64,000 nucleotides of DNA, taken from the NCBI GenBank assembly GCA_030065825.1, contig JASJCY010000005.1, positions 1-64,000 of the forward strand, written 5' to 3'. The notes under the pieces were generated by a model, which did not search any database, was not told where the DNA came from, and worked only from the letters and a program-made list of their open reading frames with translations. Shown piece by piece: positions 38,621 to 45,803 of the stretch. Numbering within the stretch: the first letter of the stretch is position 1; every line of letters starts with the position of its first letter. A program made the position numbers and the translations under genes. Source of the DNA: Nostocaceae cyanobacterium. GTDB taxonomy: Bacteria > Cyanobacteriota > Cyanobacteriia > Cyanobacteriales > Nostocaceae.

Positions 38621-40348
38621 ATGACTATCAATATTGAAACTACTACCGTTCTTCATGACACGTCTCACCATGAAGACCCTACAAATTGGAAGCGCTATTT
38701 TAGCTTTAGTACTGACCATAAGGTCATCGGTATTCAGTATATCGTTACCTCGTTCATTTTCTTTCTAGTTGGCGGTATTTTCGCCATGATTGTCCGGGGA
38801 GAGTTAATTACCCCCGAATCTGATTTAGTCACTCGCAGCATGTACAATGGCATGTTCACCATGCACGGTACAGTAATGCTGTTTTTGTGGACATTCCCCA
38901 TTCTGGTGGGTTTAGCTAACTATCTCGTTCCCTTGATGATTGGGGCAGCAGATATGGCTTTTCCCCGACTGAATGCAGCTGCTTTTTGGATGGTACCAGT
39001 AGTCGGTATCCTCTTAATGGCAAGCTTTTTTGTTCCCGGTGGTCCTGCACAAGCTGGTTGGTGGTCTTATCCTCCTGTCAGTGTACAAAATCCCACGGGT
39101 AACCTAATTAATGGGGAAGTCATCTGGCTGTTAGCAGTAGCAATTTCTGGTGTCTCATCTATTATGGGTGCAGTCAACTTTGTTACTACCATTGTCAAGA
39201 TGCGTGCCCCTGGCATGTCCTACTTCCGGATGCCTATCTTTGTCTGGGCAGTATTTAGCGCTCAGATTATCCAGTTGTTTGGATTGCCTGCCCTGACTGC
39301 TGGTGCAGTGATGTTGTTGTTAGACCTGACCGTTGGTACTGGCTTCTTTGACCCCTCCCAAGGCGGAAATCCAGTCATGTTCCAACACTTTTTCTGGTTC
39401 TACTCCCATCCAGCAGTGTATGTAATCATTCTTCCCGTCTTCGGTATTTTCTCAGAAATATTCCCGGTCTATGCACGCAAACCCCTCTTCGGTTACAAAG
39501 TAGTTGCAATTTCATCCTTAGTCATTGCTGGGGTAAGTGGTTTAGTATGGGTACACCACATGTATGTCAGTGGTACTCCCGACTGGATGCGGATGGTGTT
39601 TATGCTTTCCACCATGTGCGTTTCTGTTCCCACCGGTATTAAAGTCTTTGCCTGGTTAGGAACTTTATGGAATGGTAAAATCAGGCTGAATACAGCAATG
39701 CTCTTTGCCTTAGGAGCCTTAGTAATGTTCGTATTTGCAGGGATTACAGGGATTATGCTTTCCTCTGTACCTGTAGATGTTCACGTCAACAATACTTACT
39801 TTGTAGTTGGTCACTTCCACTATGTCCTTTACGGAACAGTGACCATGGGTGTGTACGCTGCTATCTACCACTGGTTCCCCAAAATGACTGGACGGATGTA
39901 TTCCGAAGGTTGGGGTAAATTACACTTCTGGTTAGCATTTATCGGCACTAACCTGAACTTCTTACCCATGCATCCCCTAGGATTACAAGGAATGTTACGT
40001 CGTGTGGCTTCCTATGACCCAGAATATGCATTTTGGAATATCATTGCTAGTCTTGGTTCCTTCTTACTGGGAATGTCCACCCTCCCCTTCATCATCAATA
40101 TAGTAGCTTCTTGGATGAACGGTGAGAAAGCAGGTGATAATCCCTGGAGAGCAATTGGATTGGAATGGTTAGTTTCTTCCCCCCCTCCTGTAGAGAACTT
40201 TGAAGAAATTCCCATCGTAGTTTCAGAACCCTACGGTTACGGTAAATCCGAACCCTTAGTTTTCCAAAAGTCTAAGAAAACTGCTGTATTAGTCAGCCCA
40301 GAAAAACCTCGAACCGTAAGTAACGATCACTCACACAAACAAAAGTGA
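38621..40348 (+). CDS. coxA: Heme-copper oxidase subunit I
   Basis: 575 residues, twelve membrane helices. Low-spin heme His in FTMHGTVMLFLW, CuB/cross-link motif YSHPAVY (H263, Y267), CuB His pair in VWVHHMYVSG, and heme a3/b His pair in VVGHFHYVLYG. The helix VI motif is YSHPAVY instead of HPEVY: the D-channel Glu is replaced and a Tyr-Ser pair precedes, which is the A2-type proton-channel signature. It pairs with a subunit II lacking CuA, so a quinol oxidase of the alternative type is likely. AGGAAA before ATG 38621. The acid C-terminal tail after residue 510 is soluble. Confidence 0.94.
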   Translation: MTINIETTTVLHDTSHHEDPTNWKRYFSFSTDHKVIGIQYIVTSFIFFLVGGIFAMIVRGELITPESDLVTRSMYNGMFTMHGTVMLFLWTFPILVGLANYLVPLMIGAADMAFPRLNAAAFWMVPVVGILLMASFFVPGGPAQAGWWSYPPVSVQNPTGNLINGEVIWLLAVAISGVSSIMGAVNFVTTIVKMRAPGMSYFRMPIFVWAVFSAQIIQLFGLPALTAGAVMLLLDLTVGTGFFDPSQGGNPVMFQHFFWFYSHPAVYVIILPVFGIFSEIFPVYARKPLFGYKVVAISSLVIAGVSGLVWVHHMYVSGTPDWMRMVFMLSTMCVSVPTGIKVFAWLGTLWNGKIRLNTAMLFALGALVMFVFAGITGIMLSSVPVDVHVNNTYFVVGHFHYVLYGTVTMGVYAAIYHWFPKMTGRMYSEGWGKLHFWLAFIGTNLNFLPMHPLGLQGMLRRVASYDPEYAFWNIIASLGSFLLGMSTLPFIINIVASWMNGEKAGDNPWRAIGLEWLVSSPPPVENFEEIPIVVSEPYGYGKSEPLVFQKSKKTAVLVSPEKPRTVSNDHSHKQK

Positions 40349-40752
40349 AATCTGGGGACAAAAAACCGGGTTTATTCATAACTGATAAACATCAAAACCC
40401 TAATGTTTCCCTAATAAACCCGGTTTCTCTCTCAACCAAGTAAAAAGTAAAAAGGTAAAAGTAAAAAGAAATCCCTGTGAATAAATTCAGGGAACTATTT
40501 CTTGAGATAAAGATTACAGGAATACCTCATATCTTGCACCATTCTTAACAACACCACAAAAATCGGGTTTCTAAACGCAAAATTTAGGCAGTCATTCTTA
40601 AGAAACCCGGTTTTTAATCAAGGTATAAGATGTGTGATACCTAACATTCTTTATGAATCCCTTTTACTTTTGACTTTTAACTTCAAAAATCGTCATTCCC
40701 TATTCCCCATTCCCTATTCCCCATTCCCTATTCTTATAGGAGAAATTAACCC
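40349..40752. repeat. coxA-coxC gap with two AAACCGGGTTT elements
   Basis: Elements at 40367-40429 (AAACCGGGTTTATT...AATAAACCCGGTTT) and about 40562-40616 (AATCGGGTTTCT...AGAAACCCGGTTTTT). 40440-40475 has AAAAAGTAAAAGG repeats and 40690-40735 alternating CCCTATTCC/CCCCATTCC. AGGAGAAA precedes coxC. The gap splits the operon by 404 bp. Confidence 0.8.
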
Positions 40753-41358
40753 ATGACTATCATTACTGAGGACTATCAACATTCTTTGTATGCTGGTGCA
40801 GAACACCACCACGATGAAGAAGGCAATAAAATGTTCGGCTTCATCGTCTTTCTACTATCAGAAAGCGTCATCTTCCTCAGCTTCTTTATCGGATATATCG
40901 TCTACAAAACTAGTTCTCCCAACTGGTTACCCCCTGGAGTTGAAGGATTAGAAGTCAGAGAACCAGCCATCAACACCGTTGTTCTCGTTGCTAGTAGTTT
41001 TGTGATTTACTTCGCTGAACGTGCCTTACAGCGCCATAATTTAAAAGGATTTCGCTTCTTTTTAATCGCTACCATGGCGATGGGAACTTACTTTTTAGTT
41101 GGTCAGGCAATAGAATGGAGTAACCTCACCTTTGGCTTTACCACCGGGGTTTATGGTGCAATGTTCTACCTATTGACTGGTTTCCACGGTTTACACGTTT
41201 TCACAGGTATTCTCTTACAGGGAATTATCTTATATCGTTCCTTCTTACCTGGTAACTACGATTCCGGTCACTTTGGTGTCAATGCCACTTCCCTATTTTG
41301 GCACTTCGTCGATGTAATTTGGATTGTTTTATTTCTGCTTATCTACATCTGGCAGTAA
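40753..41358 (+). CDS. coxC: Cytochrome oxidase subunit III
   Basis: 201 residues, five predicted membrane helices, as usual for short bacterial subunit III. Family motifs: KMFGFIVFLLSESVIFLSFF, YLLTGFHGLHVFTGILLQG (with the conserved Glu/His helix region) and FWHFVDVIWIVLFLLIYIW at the end. N-terminal HHHDEE may bind metal. AGGAGAAA lies 9 bases before ATG 40753. Likely the last gene of the DUF2231-coxBAC cluster; a hairpin follows. Confidence 0.93.
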   Translation: MTIITEDYQHSLYAGAEHHHDEEGNKMFGFIVFLLSESVIFLSFFIGYIVYKTSSPNWLPPGVEGLEVREPAINTVVLVASSFVIYFAERALQRHNLKGFRFFLIATMAMGTYFLVGQAIEWSNLTFGFTTGVYGAMFYLLTGFHGLHVFTGILLQGIILYRSFLPGNYDSGHFGVNATSLFWHFVDVIWIVLFLLIYIWQ

Positions 41359-41401
41359 AAACTGCGGATTTGCTCTGACAGTTGTTTCCATTGATATTAA
41401 A

Positions 41402-41446
41402 GTAGAGACGCGAAATTACTCTTCAAAAAACGTGTCTCTACATTTT
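41402..41446 (+). terminator. Terminator-like hairpin after coxC
   Basis: GTAGAGACGCG / CGTGTCTCTAC, an 11-bp stem (one G-T pair) with an 18-base loop, followed by ATTTTT. It is 44 bases after the coxC stop. Confidence 0.6.
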
Positions 41447-41489
41447 TATAAGTTTTCTGCATTTTGTTAACTTTATTGATGTCGATTAA

Positions 41490-41909
41490 CTAGTATAACG
41501 GATATACGTATATAGTTACTTCTCTACATGCTGGACAAACAGCTACTTTATATTCTTTAGGACATATTCCCCTTGCTTGACATTCATTATAAACATATCT
41601 TGCTCCTGCTGCTGGTGCTTGACATACAATGTTAACAATAGTTGCAGGTGAGAAATTAAAGTTCTTTGGTATCTGAACTTTTCTTTCTACCCAACCTGTT
41701 TGTAAACCTTTAAAACATGCAAAACCCCATACAATGTACTGGACTCCTTGTCCTAGTTTTTGAATGCGTCCTTTTGACTCTTTTTCCGTAACATTTCCTC
41801 TTTCAACAGCAACTGACATCTCTGGGATAATAAAATTGCCTGACGTTAGAGTTATTGCTGTTAAAGAAACTGCTAAAAGCTTGTTTATTTTTTGAAAATT
41901 GATTTTCAT
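41490..41909 (-). CDS. Secreted Cys-rich hypothetical protein
   Basis: 139 residues with an N-terminal signal peptide (LLAVSLTAITLTSG, likely cut after about residue 33). The mature part has six Cys (FACF, IVCQ, NECQARGICP, VCPAC), consistent with disulfide bonds in the periplasm or outside. No domain is recognised. AGGTG lies 6 bases before ATG 41909. It is convergent with coxC and stands alone. Confidence 0.6.
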   Translation of the reverse strand: MKINFQKINKLLAVSLTAITLTSGNFIIPEMSVAVERGNVTEKESKGRIQKLGQGVQYIVWGFACFKGLQTGWVERKVQIPKNFNFSPATIVNIVCQAPAAGARYVYNECQARGICPKEYKVAVCPACREVTIYVYPLY

Positions 41910-42057
41910 TTTTCACCTTCTTGTTTCTAGCTAAAAAACTCATACAGGAATTCTATATAGATCGGAAACCCAGAATTACTTAATAGCGAACCCAGCTTGA
42001 CATAACCATTACCTATAGGACTTGTGGCAGGTTATTATGGTTTAAACTAACAACACC

Positions 42058-42174
42058 GCACCATTCTCAAGAAGAGCCAGAGATCCCTATGTTCTAGTTA
42101 CCAGGCTGAGCCTGGTAACCAGGGTTTGGAGGCTCTGCCTCCTAGTTATTAAGCTTGGAAGTGCAAGTTATCAG
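42058..42174. repeat. Dispersed element with GTTACCAG hairpin, copy 2
   Basis: Second copy of the unit at 20186-20304, from GCACCATTCTCAAGAA to GGAAGTGCAAGTTATCAG. Core hairpin GGTTACCAGGCTCAGCCTGG appears here as AGTTACCAGGCTGAGCCTGG / TAACCAGG. GAGGCTCTGCCTCC follows. Confidence 0.8.
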
Positions 42175-42213
42175 TTTAAATCCAAGTGAAGGCAAGCAAG
42201 AAAAAGAAAAATT

Positions 42214-42400
42214 GGCGTTGCTGATTACAAGTATGATTTTGTCCCCCAACCCCCAATTCTGGGGGAGAATTTAAGACCCCCAAAATACCCCCAAACTACC
42301 CCCAGAATATCCCCAATGTTGGGGGTCACGGGGGGCAGGGGATAATGGTGGCTAACCAAGAATTCTAATCACAGTATTCATACTTTGATTCAGCAACGCT
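42214..42400. repeat. MITE-like element GGCGTTGCTGATT...CAGCAACGC, copy d
   Basis: 187-bp element with inverted ends GGCGTTGCTGATTACAAGTA and TACTTTGATTCAGCAACGC. The middle is C-rich (CCCCCAACCCCC, CCCCCAAAAT). Same termini begin at 63714 near the window end. Confidence 0.75.
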
Positions 42401-42709
42401 GAAAAATTTATTCGGTAAATATCTAGAAAAACTGTATGGTTATGCCATTATAAAGTCTGTATTATCTATTAAGTATAATGACTAACAAATTCTCAATAAA
42501 GTTATATAAAATGTGAAGATATTATACATATGTTTATAAACTTTATAGAATGTATACATTTTTGTGAGGTTACCCAAAACTAGAGAACACATATACCCGA
42601 AGTTCGGTAAAACCTTGTGACGATAGCTGAAGATTGCACTTATTGAACAAGCTTTTTTTCTTAACTTAGTGCCATTTCGGTATAGGGAGTAGAGATAAGC
42701 ATAATTTAT
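42401..42709. other. AT-rich spacer
   Basis: Nothing recognisable; AT-rich with GTTCGGTAAAACC at about 42602 and no open frame of note. Confidence 0.4.
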
Positions 42710-42950
42710 TTATTGTAAATTTTTGTTAAATTTACCAAAAAGGTTGTTGAATTCGATTTTTTCTAAATAAATGAGAATTATTTTTATCTAGTCCACGAAA
42801 TTTTAGGGTTTGCAGCCTCTAATTTTGTGTTAAAATAGGAATAACTTAGATTTATCCTGCAATTTTTTTTGTCATGAATTGATGATAATGCTGATGTGAT
42901 AGTTTCATCATATTTTTTCATGATTAGATTCAGCTGTTGTGGATCTAAAA
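42710..42950 (+). promoter_or_regulatory. Duplicated intergenic promoter with Fur-box-like site, copy B
   Basis: Second copy of the region at 33838-34075. AAATGAGAATTATTTTTAT at 42769-42787, -35 TTTGCA at 42809-42814, 16-base spacer ending TGTG, -10 TAAAAT at 42831-42836, then AGATTTATCC and TTTTTTTTGTCATGA. No gene follows in the same direction within 1 kb, so either an untranslated RNA is made or the gene was lost. Confidence 0.5.
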
Positions 42951-43020
42951 TGTATAAGCGACTTGGGAATTAAACTTCCAAATTAAAAAATATCCAACAA
43001 CGAGTACGGACACGGCGTCT

Positions 43021-43284
43021 GCTAAGTAATAAGTAATAAGTAATCAGTAATCAGTAATCAGTAATCAGTAATCAGTAATCAGTAATCAGTAATCAGTAAT
43101 CAGTATTTGGGTTCTCCCACACATTTTTTCGTTCACCCCCCATTACCGATTACCCATTACCAATTACCAATTACCAATTACCAATTACCAATTACCAATT
43201 ACTAATTACCAATTACCAATTACCAATTACCAATTACCAATTACCAATTACCAATTACCAATTACCAATTACCAATTACCAATC
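43021..43284. repeat. Two heptanucleotide tandem arrays (AATCAGT and ACCAATT)
   Basis: 43032-43104: about ten copies of AATCAGT. 43141-43284: about twenty copies of ACCAATT with a few variants. Short tandemly repeated heptamers (STRR) are a known trait of heterocystous cyanobacteria. The second array runs to the stop codon of the DUF4178 gene, whose TAA comes from a unit (TTGGTAA on the minus strand). Confidence 0.9.
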
Positions 43285-43863
43285 ACCATATACTCGTTTA
43301 CCATCTCCCGGTAACAGCGTAAGTGACCGAGGACTGATACGATCTCCTACAGTAACTTCCACTTCCCCATCCCAAATTTCAATAGAAAGCACCTTATCAT
43401 CTGAACCTTCATAATCGAAGTATTGACAGCGTTCGGCTGTACGTCTTTTGATAGTACCTACGCGATTCATCTTTGCTACCCCAGAGTCAACACGGCGATA
43501 ATTATCACCCCCAAAATTTAACTCTTTAGGTGGTGTATCGCTGATATCTAATTGATTACTTGGCTCTAGAAATGCTATCTCAACGCGGTCGTCTTCTTCC
43601 ACTGAAAGCCAGCGAATATCATCTTCATCCTGGAGCATATACTCATACCAGGAATATTCTCCAACATTGTACGTCAGGCGTCCTTCTACTACCCAGTCTC
43701 GATTTAGATACTGGATAATGTCCCCAATTTGCAGGTTAAATACATTCCGGTGTAATGATGGTAGTTCCTTGTGTTTACTTCCTGGTGACAAGGTTCCCCG
43801 TCGTTGAAGTATTAACAGAACAGCCCCTGCAGTCACAACTAAAATAATTAAGAACCAAAACAT
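43276..43863 (-). CDS. DUF4178 protein with N-terminal membrane helix
   Basis: 195 residues. One N-terminal helix (FWFLIILVVTAGAVLLIL), then a cytoplasmic or periplasmic DUF4178 domain: LQIGDIIQYLNRDWVVEGRL, YSWYEYMLQDEDDIRWLSVE and EDDRVEIAF are typical. The second half repeats a similar beta pattern (YFDYEGSDDKVLSIEIWDGE). Function of the family is unknown. The last codons and stop lie at the edge of the ACCAATT array, so array slippage could alter the C-terminus. ATG 43863. Confidence 0.8.
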   Translation of the reverse strand: MFWFLIILVVTAGAVLLILQRRGTLSPGSKHKELPSLHRNVFNLQIGDIIQYLNRDWVVEGRLTYNVGEYSWYEYMLQDEDDIRWLSVEEDDRVEIAFLEPSNQLDISDTPPKELNFGGDNYRRVDSGVAKMNRVGTIKRRTAERCQYFDYEGSDDKVLSIEIWDGEVEVTVGDRISPRSLTLLPGDGKRVYGDW

Positions 43864-44569
43864 AATTTTGTAATTTTTAATTTGTAATACGTTAATTTTA
43901 GATATTAGAAATTATTAGAGACTCTCAAATAAAAAATATCCCAATCGTAAATTTGTTCATCATCTATTATACCGTTCTTAGGGGCGCGGAAACCTTGCCC
44001 CTACTTGAAAATTCAAGCAATGAATGATTCCCTAGATTAACCCTCTTGTTCTTGCAACAGGGATAATCTAGCAACAATCTAACCTTTCTCACCAGGCGAT
44101 CGCCACCTCCAGAATCAACCTCTTCAACTAAAAATCGCCCTTACCCTGATACAACAAGGAATTGATAGGATTGATAGGAAATAGGGAACTCTTAATAGGG
44201 AACTCTTAATAACCCAAGTTGCCAGTTAGGGACTTCCAAAAAATAAATTATACATTTTGTGGGGTGGGCATCCTGCCCGTCCTTTTTTTAGCAGGCGATC
44301 GCCACCTTCACAATCAACCTCTTCAACTAAAAATCACCCTTACCCAAATACTTATAGGATTGATAGGAAATAGGGAACTCTTAATAGGGAACAGGAAATA
44401 GGGAACAGGAAATAGGGAACTCTTAATAACCCAAGTTGCCAGTTAGGGAATTCTAAGAAATAAATTATACATTTTCTGGGATGGGCATCCTGCCCGTCCT
44501 TTATTATTAATGGGCAAGATACCCGTACCACAAGATATTATTTGCAAGTCCCTAATCAAAGTTTCTCAA
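43864..44569. repeat. Intergenic with a ~180-bp direct duplication
   Basis: AATAGGGAACTCTTAATAAC followed by CCAAGTTGCCAGTTAGGGA, AATAAATTATACATTTT and GGGCATCCTGCCCGTCC occurs twice, at about 44197-44282 and 44403-44499. Both include ATAGGGAACTC short repeats. The CAGGCGATCGCCACCT block is also duplicated (44094, 44291). No gene. Confidence 0.75.
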
Positions 44570-45130
44570 TTACATATCTACTCCAGGTTTTGACCAAACA
44601 TAAGGCTGAAATGCTTTATCCAAAGGTGTTTTAGCAACATGGTTGGTGTAGTTGTGAATCACCTTAACAGCAATTCCCAAAATGACTTCTAAAACCTGCT
44701 GCTTGGTATAACCTGCTGCCAAAAATTCTTCTATTTCCCGGTCTTCCACCCAACCTCGTGTCTGAATCATCCGCTGAGTAAACAGCCGCAACCCTTGCAA
44801 TTTCAAGTCTGTCAGAGGTTGTCCATTACGAAGTGCTTCTATGTCTTCAGGCTTCATACCGATTGCTTTTGCTAAACCAGAATGGGCTGCTACACAGTAA
44901 TTACACTCATGCTCATAATTAGATGTCAGATAAATCACCTGTTGTTCTATGGGTGTAAAACTCGTCGTCTCAAACAGATCCCATAATGCCATCCCACTCT
45001 TTAAAGTTGCAGGAGATTCGGCAAGAACTCCTTCTAAATTGGGAAGTAAACCAAAGGTTTCCTTGGCATGAACCAAAGCATCTTTAGAGCCTTCTGGAGC
45101 AGTTTCCAGGGTATGAATTGTAAATTCCAT
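44570..45130 (-). CDS. AhpD-like / carboxymuconolactone decarboxylase family protein
   Basis: 186 residues. The CMD/AhpD motif E-x-x-C-x-x-C-x3-H is present as EHECNYCVAAHS (C76, C79, H83), so a redox-active dithiol peroxidase-type enzyme is expected; AhpD family members reduce peroxides via this pair. All-helical, about the usual length. It is divergent from a TetR regulator 100 bp away, with two palindromic operators between, so it is probably the repressor's target. ATG 45130. Confidence 0.88.
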   Translation of the reverse strand: MEFTIHTLETAPEGSKDALVHAKETFGLLPNLEGVLAESPATLKSGMALWDLFETTSFTPIEQQVIYLTSNYEHECNYCVAAHSGLAKAIGMKPEDIEALRNGQPLTDLKLQGLRLFTQRMIQTRGWVEDREIEEFLAAGYTKQQVLEVILGIAVKVIHNYTNHVAKTPLDKAFQPYVWSKPGVDM

Positions 45131-45157
45131 TAGTCTTATTTTTCAGCTAAACCATTA

Positions 45158-45177
45158 GGTAGACAATTTTGTCTACC
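45158..45177. promoter_or_regulatory. TetR-type operator 1
   Basis: GGTAGACAA-TT-TTGTCTACC, perfect 9-bp inverted arms, 28 bases upstream of the AhpD-like start and in the shared control region. A typical size and symmetry for a TetR-family site. A second related site follows. Confidence 0.75.
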
Positions 45178-45203
45178 TACAATAGGTGCTAGTATATATC
45201 CAA

Positions 45204-45222
45204 GGAGACAAAACTGTCTACC
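45204..45222. promoter_or_regulatory. TetR-type operator 2 over regulator ribosome site
   Basis: GGAGACAAAACTGTCTACC: AGACA/TGTCT arms matching operator 1, ending 8 bases before the tetR ATG at 45231 and overlapping its AAGGAG. Binding here would give autoregulation. Confidence 0.65.
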
Positions 45223-45230
45223 AAAAAATT

Positions 45231-45800
45231 ATGGCTACTCAAGGAAGTAATGCACGTCAACAAATTCTGGAAACTGCGTCTGAACTCTTCTATCAGAAGG
45301 GAATTCAGCATGTGGGGATTAATGAGGTGATTGCTGCATCTGGTGTGGCAAAGCGAACACTCTACCGTTGGTTTCCCTCAAAAGACCAATTGATTGAAGA
45401 CGTAATGAAACATCGTGCTAGTCAATGGTTGCATTGGTTTTCAGAGGCAGTAGAAGAAAGGGGTAACACTCCCAAAGAGCGATTATTAGCAACCTTTGAT
45501 GTTTTGCAAGAGTGGTACGCTAGCCCAAATTTTCGGGGTTGTCCATTCATCAATGCGGTGTTGGAGATTGCGGATGCTTCCCATAAAGCTCATCATGTTT
45601 CTGTAGACTTGCGGGAATCGATTCGTCAAATTATCCTAGGTTTAGCATCACAGGCAGGGGTAAAGGATGTTGAAGCTTTCTCCCAGCAATATTTGCTGCT
45701 AATTGGTGGTGCAAGCTTAATGGCAACAATTGAGCGATCGCCCAATGCTGCCATTTTTGCTCAAAATACCCTCTCGGTTCTGATTGATGCTAATTTATAA
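45231..45800 (+). CDS. TetR-family transcriptional regulator
   Basis: 189 residues from ATG 45231. N-terminal TetR helix-turn-helix: ARQQILETASELFYQKGIQH, VGINEVIAASGVAKRTLYRW, FPSKDQLIEDVM. The C-terminal ligand domain includes FRGCPFINAVLEIADASH, a Cys-bearing helix common in regulators near AhpD/CMD genes. The frame extends to 45186 but that start would span operator 2. Divergent from the AhpD-like gene; two palindromes in between. The ligand is unknown, possibly an oxidant or electrophile. Confidence 0.9.
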   Translation: MATQGSNARQQILETASELFYQKGIQHVGINEVIAASGVAKRTLYRWFPSKDQLIEDVMKHRASQWLHWFSEAVEERGNTPKERLLATFDVLQEWYASPNFRGCPFINAVLEIADASHKAHHVSVDLRESIRQIILGLASQAGVKDVEAFSQQYLLLIGGASLMATIERSPNAAIFAQNTLSVLIDANL

Positions 45801-45803
45801 ACT

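Noticed and set aside
44219-44401. 60-codon ORF
   Set aside because: Lies in the duplicated repeat block and reads through the GGGCATCCTGCCCGTCC hairpin.
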